From: Pseudomonas sp. WJP1
GTDB taxonomy: Bacteria > Pseudomonadota > Gammaproteobacteria > Pseudomonadales > Pseudomonadaceae
Direction of reading: 5' to 3'
Assembly (NCBI RefSeq): GCF_028471945.1
Contig: NZ_CP110128.1
Location: 2,468,501-2,532,500 of the forward strand
Length of the DNA: 64,000 bases
Below, one piece after another: positions 26,867 through 36,154 of this stretch (positions are counted from its first letter, which is position 1; each line of letters opens with the position of its first letter). The notes below the pieces were generated by a model. The model made no database searches and was not told the origin of the DNA. It was given only the letters and a program-made list of their open reading frames with translations. A program made the position numbers and the translations under genes.

Positions 26867-27106
26867 ATGGAGTGCCTAATTTGCGATGAGCCTGCTTCGA
26901 ACGTCGATGTGGGTGATGATTACCAGGAAAGAGCCTGCGCCAAGTGCGGACACTATCGAATTACTCATACAGCGCTTGTGTGGATGGAAACCCATGGCTG
27001 GCGATTCAACGTGAAGTTGACTCGGGAATGGCTCGCACATCAACAGGGCTCGGGGCTGATTCCGACTATTGACTCGCAGCAGGCGAGCGTTCTGATCCAG
27101 GTTTAA
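26867..27106 (+). CDS. Small four-cysteine (zinc-ribbon-like) protein, copy B
   Basis: 79 residues, tandem paralogue of the preceding gene with the same cysteines (CLIC and CAKCGHYRIT) and the same tail (QQGSGLIPTIDS). GGAGG five bases before ATG 26867 fixes the start. The bases between the copies also look partly duplicated (both are preceded by a CTACAGTT-like stretch about 30 bases before the start), which fits a recent tandem duplication followed by divergence. Function unknown. Confidence 0.75.
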   Translation: MECLICDEPASNVDVGDDYQERACAKCGHYRITHTALVWMETHGWRFNVKLTREWLAHQQGSGLIPTIDSQQASVLIQV

Positions 27107-27251
27107 AGTGCCGCCATCGCTGCCTCGATGATTCGTTGCCCAGCCAGCATGCGTTGCCAGCCATGTACAAAGTCAGTCGGTGGTTGCCCGGTCGCTTCGA
27201 GTCAGCGGGAAACGGCACAGCGGCAAGGGTCTCGCTGGTGAAGCTGAAGAC

Positions 27252-28136
27252 TCACGCGTCGCTTTGCCCGACGCTATGGCGAAAGGCATTCGGTGTCTGG
27301 CCAGCGAGGCGGCGAAAGAAGCGTGAAAAATAAGTCGGGTCACTGAAGCCCAGGCTGTCGGACAACTGGCTGATGCTCATGTTGGTGTACGTCAGATTGC
27401 GCTTGGCTTCCAGCAGCAGGCGTTGGTGAATGACCTGCAGCGCGGTTTGCCCGGCCAGTTCGCGGCACAGGGCGTTCAGGTGCACGCTGGAAACACCGAT
27501 GCGCTGGGCGAACACTTCCACCGACAGGTGCTCGCGGTAGTGCTGCTCGACCAACTTGATGAAGTGGCTGAGCAAATGCTGGTCGCGTTCGCCACGGTTG
27601 CTCGGCGGCGTGCTGAGTTGACGGTGGCGACTGATCCACACCATCAGCACACTGACCAGCGAGTGCATCAGCACGTCGCGCGCCGGTGCGCTGCTTTCGT
27701 ATTCCTGAAGCAGGGCGGCAAACAGGGTGTTGATATAACGACGATCGCGCCCGACCGGGTAGCACCCGCAAGACGCCAGGACGGTCAGCGGTGCGCCCAG
27801 TTGCGCCTCCAGCCTGGCCACCAGCGGCGCGCCGAGGGTGAGCACATAACCCTCTATTTTTTCCGAGAACTGAAAGCCATGCACGGTCAGCGGGGGAACG
27901 ACCTGGATGGCTGCTTCCAGCACGTCACTGCGCTTGCCCTCGATCTCGACCACCGCCTGGCCACGTTGCACATAGAGCAGCTGGAACAGGTCGGCGTGAC
28001 GGTGAGGCTTGATCTCCCAATGGTGCAGGCTGCTGCGTTTGGGGATGGATTCACAGTGCAGCAAGTCCGGGGTGGACCACGCCTTGTTTTCACCATACAG
28101 CTTGAACACCGGGATGTTATTGACGCTGGGTTTCAT
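27252..28136 (-). CDS. pobR: AraC-family activator of pobA
   Basis: 294 residues from MKPSVNNIPVFKL. An N-terminal cupin ligand domain (HHWEIKPHRHADLFQLLYV) is followed by two HTH motifs near the C-terminus (VEVFAQRIGVSSVHLNALCREL and ISQLSDSLGFSDPTYFSRFFRR). Sequence and divergent position relative to pobA match PobR, which activates pobA in response to 4-hydroxybenzoate. Thirty-three extra upstream codons are not family-like. The 202-bp gap to pobA is AT-rich and should hold its site, but no repeat was clear. Confidence 0.87.
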   Translation of the reverse strand: MKPSVNNIPVFKLYGENKAWSTPDLLHCESIPKRSSLHHWEIKPHRHADLFQLLYVQRGQAVVEIEGKRSDVLEAAIQVVPPLTVHGFQFSEKIEGYVLTLGAPLVARLEAQLGAPLTVLASCGCYPVGRDRRYINTLFAALLQEYESSAPARDVLMHSLVSVLMVWISRHRQLSTPPSNRGERDQHLLSHFIKLVEQHYREHLSVEVFAQRIGVSSVHLNALCRELAGQTALQVIHQRLLLEAKRNLTYTNMSISQLSDSLGFSDPTYFSRFFRRLAGQTPNAFRHSVGQSDA

Positions 28137-28281
28137 CGTGCTCGGCGACCTCGAAAATGGAAAATGCATCGTGTGTCGAGTCGTTCGATAATCGAACAAA
28201 ATTTGTAAAAGTGCAATTTTCCTCTGAAAAAGCACCTTTTATTCCAGGTTTCCTCAGTAAAAATGCAGGAGAGAAATATAA

Positions 28282-29526
<1,245 letters not shown>

Positions 29527-29605
29527 TCGAGGGGATGCAGTGTCTTTACAGGGTGTGAACTGCGAACTCGATACGCAGTTCACCAAACCCGGTGATTTCG
29601 CCTGA

Positions 29606-30529
29606 TCAAGGATTCACAAAATCCTGATAGTTGGCCTTGGTAATCAGCTGATAAGGAATGGTCAACTCTGCTGCAATGGGTTCTTTCCTGATCATCTTCA
29701 GTGCCAGGTCAATGGACCCGACAGCCTGGCCCTTGTTGTCCTGATAGACAGTCACCAGCAATTGCTCCTTCTTGATCGCGTCCAGGCCGGCGGGGCCGCC
29801 GTCGCTGCCGCCGACCAGGATGTCATGGCCTGGGCGCATTCCGGCCTGGGTGATGGCCATGGCTGCGCCAATGGCCATTTCATCAGCGTTGGCGACCACC
29901 GCATCAATTTTTTTGCCTGAGAGAATCCAGTTGTTCATCAGGTCCATGGCCTTGCTGCGTTGCCACTCGGCGCTTTGTTCTTCAACCACATGGATGTCCG
30001 GATAGCTCTTGAGCACTTCCTTCACGCCTTGGGTGCGATTGTGGGTGGCGTTGTTGGAGAGCAGGCCGAGCATGATCGCCAGATTGCCCTTGCCGCCCAT
30101 TTTTTCCGCCAGGTAGCGCATCTGCATCTCACCGGCCTTTATCTCATCCGAACCCACGTAGCCGACACCGGGCGGCAGTTCGGCCTGGTCGGGGCGGCGG
30201 TTGACATAGACCAGGGGAACGCTGGCCTTCTGCGCCTCATTGGTCATCCTTTGCGTCGCAGCGGTATCGACCGGGTTGACGATGATCGCGTCCATGCCCT
30301 GGGCGGTGAAGTTCTGCACCTGGTTGAGTTGGCGCACCACATCGCCCTGGGCATCTTCGAATTGCAACGTCACTCCCGGCAGCTCTTTGGCGTGGGCGGC
30401 CATGTAGTCGCGCATCTGCGCCAGGAACACATCGTCCACCTGGGCGATGCTGACACCGATGCGGGTGTCGGCTAGTGCCAAGGGGGTAAAGAGGGCGGCA
30501 AAGAAGTAGGTCAGGAGTCTTTTTTTCAT
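29606..30529 (-). CDS. Sugar/cyclitol-binding periplasmic protein (module 1)
   Basis: 307 residues with a signal peptide (cleavage after PLALA). It is a type I periplasmic binding protein: RIGVSIAQVDDVFLAQM, AIIVNPVDTAATQRM, VPLVYVNRRPD and NADEMAIGAAMA. It is closely related to the binding proteins at 46748 and 51223, which share the VDTAAT, YVNR and DEMAIGAAMA blocks. No ABC ATPase or permease is encoded next to it, so it probably uses the importer at 47744-50388. It is the last gene of an operon behind the SDR and the dioxygenase, after a 48-bp gap that holds its own AACAACAA motif but a poor ribosome site. Confidence 0.88.
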   Translation of the reverse strand: MKKRLLTYFFAALFTPLALADTRIGVSIAQVDDVFLAQMRDYMAAHAKELPGVTLQFEDAQGDVVRQLNQVQNFTAQGMDAIIVNPVDTAATQRMTNEAQKASVPLVYVNRRPDQAELPPGVGYVGSDEIKAGEMQMRYLAEKMGGKGNLAIMLGLLSNNATHNRTQGVKEVLKSYPDIHVVEEQSAEWQRSKAMDLMNNWILSGKKIDAVVANADEMAIGAAMAITQAGMRPGHDILVGGSDGGPAGLDAIKKEQLLVTVYQDNKGQAVGSIDLALKMIRKEPIAAELTIPYQLITKANYQDFVNP

Positions 30530-30544
30530 GGTTTCAGTCCGGTT

Positions 30545-30555
30545 TTGTTGTTGTT
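30545..30555 (-). promoter_or_regulatory. AACAACAA motif (Crc/Hfq type)
   Basis: Overlapping AANAANAA motifs on the minus strand, 16 bases before the start of the module-1 binding protein and replacing a good Shine-Dalgarno region. Confidence 0.5.
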
Positions 30556-30577
30556 CTTGAACAGTTTCGAAATGGAG

Positions 30578-31732
30578 TCATGCCTGGCGTTTGGCGCTCA
30601 TCTGCGCTACGCGATCGGCAAAGGTCGCGTAGGTCCAGCGTTCCCTCAGCGCCTGCCGCATCAGTTGCTGACCGGTCTGTGGGGCCAGGCCATGCAGGGG
30701 CGGGTCGGTGTCCAGGTTGGTGGGAAAGGAGTAGCCGTCGGCGGTGCAGGCAATCACCGCGTCCAGCTCTTGCGTGTCCAGTACCTGATCCGCCAAGCGC
30801 TGCAGCAGGCAGGGATAGAGCGCCAGCATCATGCGTTCGCGGTCCACGCTTTCCATCGGCTTGCCGAATGCCGAGGAAATTTGCAGCAGGTTGGCCATGC
30901 GCTGGCGGTCCGGCGTTTGATTGGTGCCGGCGGCGTGAAACAGTGCCGGGTTGAAAAACAGCAGGTCGCCCTTGTTCAACGGCAGCTGTACTGCGTGCTG
31001 TTGGAAGTAGTCGATGAATTCCGGGCGGCGCCAGGCCAGGTAACCCTGAGCGTATTGTTGGGAAAATGGCAGCAGCAGGGTCGGGCCGGTTTCCAGCGGC
31101 ATATCGGAGTGGGCCACGGCTCCTTGCAATGTCAGGTGCTGCGACAGCGCATGCAGGGGCAACGGGAAGCGCTCGACGATGTCCTCGGTCTGGAAGCCCA
31201 GGTGGTAGTCACGATGGGGCTGTTGGGCCTGCCCTCCCGGGTGTACCACGTTGACCTGGGCCGTCACCTGAAAACCGGGGCCCAGCCAGGCTTCGGCAAT
31301 CAGCCCCAGTAGCGGGTTGGCGTAGTACTCGACAAAAGACGACGGCGATTGCAACGCCGCCTTTTGCAACGAATTCCAGATGCGCCCGTTGCTGCCGGCC
31401 GTGGCGAAGTGATCGGCGCTGAGACCCTGGGCGGCTTCCTTGGCGAAGATGGCGTCGAACACCTGGCTGTGGCGATCCACCACATTCAGGTCGGCATAAC
31501 CCTGGCGTACAACCATGACCCCTGGACCGTCGCGAAACAGCCGATGCAATTCATCCAGCACCTGCCCGCGATCGCCTTCGCGTAAAGCCTGCGCCTGATA
31601 GATCGGCACGTTGCCTTGCACTTCACTGCAGTGGGGGTAGTCCCGGGGATTGGCGTGTTGCCCGCAGAGTCTGGCGAAGTCCTGCAACTGCACTGAATCG
31701 GCACGCACAAACACGGTGAGCGGCGGGTTCAT
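30578..31732 (-). CDS. Phytanoyl-CoA dioxygenase (PhyH) family protein
   Basis: 384 residues of the Fe(II)/2-oxoglutarate oxygenase fold. The iron-binding H-x-D is in QQPHRDYHLGF and the distal histidine with the downstream arginine region is in LLFFNPALFHAAGTNQTPDRQR. Family members hydroxylate small molecules, and hydroxylation of an O-methyl group gives demethylation. Its stop and the SDR stop/start order (31729-31732 ATGA overlap with the SDR gene) show translational coupling. Because the operon ends with a cyclitol-type binding protein, I infer action on a substituted inositol. The substrate is not shown by sequence. Confidence 0.78.
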   Translation of the reverse strand: MNPPLTVFVRADSVQLQDFARLCGQHANPRDYPHCSEVQGNVPIYQAQALREGDRGQVLDELHRLFRDGPGVMVVRQGYADLNVVDRHSQVFDAIFAKEAAQGLSADHFATAGSNGRIWNSLQKAALQSPSSFVEYYANPLLGLIAEAWLGPGFQVTAQVNVVHPGGQAQQPHRDYHLGFQTEDIVERFPLPLHALSQHLTLQGAVAHSDMPLETGPTLLLPFSQQYAQGYLAWRRPEFIDYFQQHAVQLPLNKGDLLFFNPALFHAAGTNQTPDRQRMANLLQISSAFGKPMESVDRERMMLALYPCLLQRLADQVLDTQELDAVIACTADGYSFPTNLDTDPPLHGLAPQTGQQLMRQALRERWTYATFADRVAQMSAKRQA

Positions 31733-32577
31733 AACGCTTCACCCGTCAGGCTCAGTGGGCTGGCGGGGCGCGGGGCGGTGTCGTCGCCGCAGCCGATCAC
31801 ACCTTGTTCCAGGTCGATGACGGTGCCGGTCATCATGCCCGATTCGCGCGATAGCAGGAACGCAACGCTCTGCGCCACTTCCTCGGGTTTGAGCAGGCGT
31901 CCAAACGGCTGCGCGCGCTCGACAGTCGTCAGCCAGCCATCCTCGGCACCATGGTAGCGGCGCTGGATTTCGTCTTCATGGGGCGTGTCCATCCAGCCGA
32001 TGTTCAGACCGTTGACCCGGATGCGGTTGTGCAGGGCGCTGAAGGCCACGTTTTTGGTCAGGATCGACAAGGCACCCTTGGACGCCGAGTAAGCGCTCAG
32101 GTAAGCCGGCCCACCGTGGCTGACGATGCTCTGGATGTTGACGATGGCGCCTTCCACGCCTTGGCTGATCATCAGTTTCAGCGCTTGCTGCATAAGGAAG
32201 AACGGTGCTCGCACATTGACCGCGAACAGGCGATCGAACAGTTCAGGGGTGGTGTCGAGGATGCTGCCGCGATCAGACATGCCGGCGCAGTTGACCAAGC
32301 CATGGAGGGTACCGAAGCGAGCGCGGGCGGCGTCGATCACCGCTCGGCAATCCTCGACTCGCTCCAGGTCGGCCTCGACGAAAAATGCCTGGCAATCGAG
32401 TTCCGCCAACTGGCGCACCTGGGCCTGGCCCTGATCGGCGCGGCGCCCGCAAATGATCAGGCCGGCGGCGCCCCGGCGCGCCAGGGTGTGGGCCACTGCA
32501 GCACCCAGGCCTTGGGTGCTGCCGGTGACCACAAAGTACTGGCCACTGAACGAGGTAGTGAGGTCGGTTTGAGGCAT
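31729..32577 (-). CDS. Short-chain dehydrogenase/reductase
   Basis: 282 residues. The cofactor motif is VVTGSTQGLGAAVA, the NAG-type motif is NCAGMS, the catalytic serine region is IVNIQSIVSHGG, and YSASKGA carries the Tyr-Lys pair. The arginine in ICGRRAD suggests NADP is possible. It probably oxidises a hydroxyl of the module substrate or a product of the dioxygenase. It is the first gene of the operon and is divergent from the LacI regulator at 32696. The ribosome site is AGGAG nine bases before ATG 32577. Confidence 0.87.
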   Translation of the reverse strand: MPQTDLTTSFSGQYFVVTGSTQGLGAAVAHTLARRGAAGLIICGRRADQGQAQVRQLAELDCQAFFVEADLERVEDCRAVIDAARARFGTLHGLVNCAGMSDRGSILDTTPELFDRLFAVNVRAPFFLMQQALKLMISQGVEGAIVNIQSIVSHGGPAYLSAYSASKGALSILTKNVAFSALHNRIRVNGLNIGWMDTPHEDEIQRRYHGAEDGWLTTVERAQPFGRLLKPEEVAQSVAFLLSRESGMMTGTVIDLEQGVIGCGDDTAPRPASPLSLTGEAL

Positions 32578-32595
32578 GGGGGTTCTCCTGGATTC

Positions 32596-32603
32596 TTGTT
32601 GTT
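32596..32603 (-). promoter_or_regulatory. AACAACAA motif (Crc/Hfq type)
   Basis: AANAANAA on the minus strand 19 bases before the SDR start, just upstream of its Shine-Dalgarno. Confidence 0.5.
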
Positions 32604-32643
32604 GTCCGGCTCGACGCCTGGCGAAACAGAGACTAGCATCGGC

Positions 32644-32685
32644 AAAACCTCAGTAATGCCCGAAAAGACCTCAAGAAAACCTCAG
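32644..32685. promoter_or_regulatory. Three AAAACCTCA-like direct repeats between divergent SDR and LacI genes
   Basis: AAAACCTCAG at 32644 and 32676 and AAAGACCTCA at 32664. All lie in the 118-bp divergent promoter region, right before the LacI gene. They may form the operator of that regulator, though LacI sites are normally palindromic, so this is uncertain. Confidence 0.4.
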
Positions 32686-32695
32686 GCTTAATACG

Positions 32696-33721
32696 ATGCT
32701 CGAACGTGCCAAACACTTTTCCATGAAGCAGATCGCCACCCAGGCGGGGGTCAGCAAGGCGACGGTTGATCGCGTGCTGCACCAGCGCGGCAGCGTGCAC
32801 TATCAGACCCAGCGCCGCATTGAGCAGGCCCTGAGCGAACTCGAGGCTCAGGAGAAAAATGGCTTGGCGGCCGGGCGAACTTTTCACGTCGATGTGATCA
32901 TGCACACGCCACAACGCTTCAGTGCGGCGGTGCAGGCGGCCATGACCGCGCAATTAAGCAGCCTGGCGCCGTTTCGCATCGCGCCGAGGTTTCACTTGTT
33001 TGAAGAAATCGAGCCACAGGCGATGCACGACCAGTTGCTGCGCTGCGCAAGCACCGGCAGCCAGGGCGTGGTGCTCAAGGCCGCCGACGAGCCGGCGGTG
33101 AACCTGGCAATCAAGCAGTTGGCCGCAGCCGGAATTCCGGTGGTCACGCTGGTCACTGACCTGCCGCACAGCGAGCGCATCGGCTATGTCGGCATGGACA
33201 ATCGCACGGCCGGGCAGACCGCTGCCTATTTGCTGTCGCGGTGGCTGGCACCACAGCCACAGGACGTTGCCGTGGTCATCGGTAGCGAGTTGTTTCGCGG
33301 TGAAGAAGAGCGGGAAATGGGCTTTCGCATGTGGCTGCGCAACCGCGCCGCGCATTTACGAGTGCTGGACATCAGCGGTGGCTACGGCGTTTACGAACGC
33401 ACCTTTGAACGCGTGATCGAGGCGCTGAAACAGCACCCCGACCTCAAGGCGGTCTACAGCGTGGGCGGGGGCAACCTGGCGATTGTCGATGCGTTCGCCG
33501 CGATGGATCGGCCACTTGAGGTGTTCATCGGCCACGACCTGGACGAGGAAAATCGCCAATTGCTGGCTGAGGAAAAAATCGCAGCGATCATCGACCACAA
33601 CCTGCAGATCGATGCTCGCCACGTGTTCCTGCATATCCTGCAATTTCATCGGCTGTGGAAGGCCGGGCCGATTGCGTCGTCACAGGTGCAGATCGTCACA
33701 CCGTTCAATCTGCCGTACTGA
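32696..33721 (+). CDS. LacI-family transcriptional regulator (module 1)
   Basis: 341 residues. The N-terminal HTH is MKQIATQAGVSKATVDRVLHQRG, with VDRVL in place of the more common VSRVL, a variant also seen in the LacI protein at 56871. A periplasmic-binding-protein-like ligand domain follows (GIPVVTLVTDLPHSERIGYVGMDNR split by family gaps, then SVGGGNLAIVDAF). It probably senses a cyclitol and controls the divergent SDR-dioxygenase-binding protein operon. Its end overlaps the opposing Gfo/Idh gene by 17 bp. Confidence 0.9.
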   Translation: MLERAKHFSMKQIATQAGVSKATVDRVLHQRGSVHYQTQRRIEQALSELEAQEKNGLAAGRTFHVDVIMHTPQRFSAAVQAAMTAQLSSLAPFRIAPRFHLFEEIEPQAMHDQLLRCASTGSQGVVLKAADEPAVNLAIKQLAAAGIPVVTLVTDLPHSERIGYVGMDNRTAGQTAAYLLSRWLAPQPQDVAVVIGSELFRGEEEREMGFRMWLRNRAAHLRVLDISGGYGVYERTFERVIEALKQHPDLKAVYSVGGGNLAIVDAFAAMDRPLEVFIGHDLDEENRQLLAEEKIAAIIDHNLQIDARHVFLHILQFHRLWKAGPIASSQVQIVTPFNLPY

Positions 33722-34832
33722 CCTCACTGACGGTGACCCAGCGCTGATCCCGAGCCGCCACCCGAATCGCCGTCGCCAGCCGCTCCACTTCCAGGGCTTG
33801 CGCGAAATCGGTGCCGGCTTGTCCTTGGCCGGCCAGGGCCATGATCAACTCATGCACTTCCAGCGTCTTCAACTCGTTGTAGCCCAGTTGATGCCCCGGC
33901 GCTGGACTGAACGCGGCATACCCGGGCAGGTTCGGCCCGGCCAGCAAACGCTGGAAACCCTCCTGGTCGGCGCGGCACAGGCGCAACTCATTCAGACGCT
34001 CCTGATCGAATGACAGGGTGCCTTGGGTGCCACTGATCTCGAAACTCAGGTGATTCTTGTAGCCGTGCTTGAGCCAGCTGCTGCTGAAGGTGCCGCGCGC
34101 GCCGCTGGAGAAACGCAGCAACGCATGGGCCTGATCGTCGACGGCAATGCTGCGTTGTTCGAGGCTACCGGCGGTGGCCGGGCGCTGGCGGTGTACGGTC
34201 TGGGTATCGGCGCATACCGCTTCGACATTGCCGAGCAGATAGCGCGCCATGCCCAGCAAGTGACTGCCCAGGTCCGCCAGCGCGCCACCGGCATGCTCGG
34301 TCTCACAGCGCCATGACCAGGGGGACGCTGGATCGGCCATGAAGTCTTCGCTGAATTCGCCTTGGAAGCTGATGATTTCGCCGAGCTTGCCGCTGTGAAT
34401 CAACTCCCGCGCCAGGCCGATGATCGGGTTGTGCTGGTAGTTGTAGCCGACACGGGTGACCACACCGGCATCCTTGGCCGCCAGGTGCATGGCGTTGGCC
34501 TGTTCAAGGCTCACCGCCAGCGGTTTTTCGCAGTACACCGACTTGCCAGCGGCAATGGCAGCCATGGCCATGGGGTAGTGCAGGTGGTTGGGGGTGGTGA
34601 TGGCGATCAGGCTGACCTTGGGGTCGTCGATCAATTGCTGCCAGTCGCCATAGGCCTGCTCAAAGCCCCAGGCGGTGGCGCAGGCTTGGGCACGAACGGG
34701 ATCGGCGTCGGCCAGGGCGGCGAGGCGAAGCGTGAAGGGCAGCTCGAATGCCGCGCTGACGTTGCGAAAGGCCAGGGCATGGGCACGGCCCATGAAGCCC
34801 GTGCCGATGAGTCCGATTCCGAGTTCGCGCAT
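33705..34832 (-). CDS. Gfo/Idh/MocA-family dehydrogenase
   Basis: 375 residues. Rossmann motif GLIGTGFMGRAHA; catalytic lysine in YCEKPLAVSLEQA; GGALADLGSHLLGMARYLLG carries the family aspartate/histidine. It is the longest of the four Gfo/Idh proteins here. It probably oxidises a hydroxyl of an inositol isomer or its derivative with NAD. It is transcribed alone from a good promoter at 34869-34897 whose spacer contains a GGAA-N6-TTCC-type operator, so it should belong to the MurR/RpiR regulon. Confidence 0.87.
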   Translation of the reverse strand: MRELGIGLIGTGFMGRAHALAFRNVSAAFELPFTLRLAALADADPVRAQACATAWGFEQAYGDWQQLIDDPKVSLIAITTPNHLHYPMAMAAIAAGKSVYCEKPLAVSLEQANAMHLAAKDAGVVTRVGYNYQHNPIIGLARELIHSGKLGEIISFQGEFSEDFMADPASPWSWRCETEHAGGALADLGSHLLGMARYLLGNVEAVCADTQTVHRQRPATAGSLEQRSIAVDDQAHALLRFSSGARGTFSSSWLKHGYKNHLSFEISGTQGTLSFDQERLNELRLCRADQEGFQRLLAGPNLPGYAAFSPAPGHQLGYNELKTLEVHELIMALAGQGQAGTDFAQALEVERLATAIRVAARDQRWVTVSEVSTAD

Positions 34833-34847
34833 GACAGGATCCTTTGG

Positions 34848-34855
34848 TTTTTGTT
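34848..34855 (-). promoter_or_regulatory. AACAAAAA motif (Crc/Hfq type)
   Basis: AANAANAA on the minus strand 16 bases before the Gfo/Idh start at 34832. Confidence 0.45.
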
Positions 34856-34868
34856 TTCAGGAAGCCTG

Positions 34869-34897
34869 TTTATAGAATAAAAATTCCTTTTCATCAA
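34869..34897 (-). promoter_or_regulatory. Sigma-70 promoter of the Gfo/Idh gene
   Basis: On the minus strand TTGATG, a 17-base spacer and TATAAA. The spacer overlaps the operator at 34874-34887, so a bound repressor would block RNA polymerase. The start codon is 36 bases downstream of the -10 box. Confidence 0.6.
34874..34887. promoter_or_regulatory. Putative MurR/RpiR operator (GGAA-N6-TTCC, one mismatch)
   Basis: AGAATAAAAATTCC, one base from GGAA-N6-TTCC. It sits inside the promoter spacer of the Gfo/Idh gene and matches perfect copies at 36017 and 46613. Confidence 0.55.
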
Positions 34898-34901
34898 TTA
34901 T

Positions 34902-34915
34902 GGAATAAATATTTA
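34902..34915. promoter_or_regulatory. Second, weaker operator-like site
   Basis: GGAATAAATATTTA, with one good half-site. The core GGAATAAATATT is identical to the weaker site at 36046. Confidence 0.35.
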
Positions 34916-34922
34916 CATGTGA

Positions 34923-35843
34923 TCAGTCTTCGAAGCCGACCTGTTCGTGAATCTCATCGACCTTCAACTCCAGTCGATAGGCCACGGCGATAAACAGCGC
35001 CTGGCACAGGCACAGGGTCGCGCTCAACGAACGGAACGCAAACGAACTGCCTTCGTTGACCAGCAATACGGTGTTGGCGCGCTTGGCCAGGGGCGAGAGA
35101 TTGCTGTCGGTGATGATCAGGGTTTTCGCTTGGTGATGCTGGGCGATGCGCAGGCAGTGCTGGGTTTCCTTGCCGTACGGCGTGAAGCTGATGGCGATCA
35201 CCAGGTCATTGGCGCGCACACTGCGCATCTGCTCGCGGTAGCTGCCGCCAAGCCCCGAGACCAGATGGATGCGCTTGTTGGTGTGTTGCAGGTTGTAGAC
35301 CAGGTAATCGGCCACCGCGAACGAACGGCGCACGCCGACCACGTAGATGTTGTCGGCATTCACCACCAGGTCCACGGCCTTGTCGAAGGCCTGGTCATCG
35401 AGTTCCAGCCCCAGTCTTTCGATGCCCGACAGGGTGGCGTTGATGCATTCGCGCGCCAGGTCGCCGCCGCTGGCCTTCTGCGACTTGTTGCTGATCATGC
35501 TGCGAATGCGCTGCTGGTAGTTCTGCACCGGCGTGGTCTTGTGGGTGTAGGCCTCGCGGAACAGGGCCTGCATTTCGCTGAAGCCGCTGAAGCCGAAACG
35601 CTGGGAAAACCGCACGATGGCCGACGGATGCACTTCGCACTCGCTGGCGATGTCGCTGATGCGGTCGACCATGATCCGGTCGCTTTGCTGGCTCATGTAG
35701 CTGGCGATGCGTTTGAGCTGGCGCGGCAGGCTTTCGTATTCATTGGTGATGAGCTGCAGCAGGCGCTCTGCATTGATCGGGGGGGTGACGAGGTCGCTCT
35801 CGGGCGTGCTCTCGGTCGTATCCGGCTGATCGGTGCGGGACAT
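34923..35843 (-). CDS. MurR/RpiR-family regulator of inositol genes
   Basis: 306 residues. An N-terminal HTH_6 domain (RIASYMSQQSDRIMVDRISDIA, then VHPSAIVRFSQRFGFSGFSEMQ) precedes a SIS sugar-binding domain (NIYVVGVRRSFAVADYLVYNL and VIAISFTPYGKET). In rhizobia the inositol repressor IolR is of this family. It is divergent from iolC across 311 bp carrying two GGAA-N6-TTCC-type sites, so I infer it represses the iol operon, the ABC importer and the Gfo/Idh gene and is released by an inositol intermediate. The ribosome site is AAGGA. Confidence 0.88.
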   Translation of the reverse strand: MSRTDQPDTTESTPESDLVTPPINAERLLQLITNEYESLPRQLKRIASYMSQQSDRIMVDRISDIASECEVHPSAIVRFSQRFGFSGFSEMQALFREAYTHKTTPVQNYQQRIRSMISNKSQKASGGDLARECINATLSGIERLGLELDDQAFDKAVDLVVNADNIYVVGVRRSFAVADYLVYNLQHTNKRIHLVSGLGGSYREQMRSVRANDLVIAISFTPYGKETQHCLRIAQHHQAKTLIITDSNLSPLAKRANTVLLVNEGSSFAFRSLSATLCLCQALFIAVAYRLELKVDEIHEQVGFED

Positions 35844-35860
35844 TGGGAAATCCTTCTGGC

Positions 35861-35868
35861 TTGTTCTT
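35861..35868 (-). promoter_or_regulatory. AAGAACAA motif (Crc/Hfq type)
   Basis: AANAANAA on the minus strand 18 bases before the MurR/RpiR start. Confidence 0.4.
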
Positions 35869-36016
35869 ATAGGGACGATCTTTCACCTCGTCCCCCGACA
35901 ATAGGTGGGCTGAGCGCAGTCTACAGGGTCGGCCCGGATAAAATCTTGAGCTTGCAGCAGTGTGAAGCCTGCTGAAACGATGCACTGCATCTGGAACGCT
36001 TGTACTAAAGCTTATT

Positions 36017-36030
36017 GGAAAAAATATTCC
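36017..36030. promoter_or_regulatory. Putative MurR/RpiR operator, perfect GGAA-N6-TTCC
   Basis: GGAAAAAATATTCC, 125 bases before iolC in the very AT-rich 35844-36154 gap between iolC and its divergent regulator. Nothing else in this gap was recognised except the weaker site at 36046 and the Crc-type motif at 36136. Confidence 0.65.
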
Positions 36031-36045
36031 ACGTAAAAAATATTT

Positions 36046-36059
36046 GGAATAAATATTGA
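36046..36059. promoter_or_regulatory. Second operator-like site upstream of iolC
   Basis: GGAATAAATATTGA. Its start is 29 bases from that of the perfect site, close to three helical turns, which suggests cooperative binding. Confidence 0.4.
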
Positions 36060-36135
36060 TTGTTCGGTCCCGGTCGTTTTAGTCTGCCTCCACCAAGAGT
36101 GTTCGGCGCGGTCATCGCTTCGAGCGCAGGCTGAT

Positions 36136-36143
36136 AAAAATAA
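36136..36143 (+). promoter_or_regulatory. AAAAATAA motif (Crc/Hfq type) before iolC
   Basis: AANAANAA immediately upstream of the AGGAG of iolC. Confidence 0.45.
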
Positions 36144-36154
36144 CAGGAGCCAGC

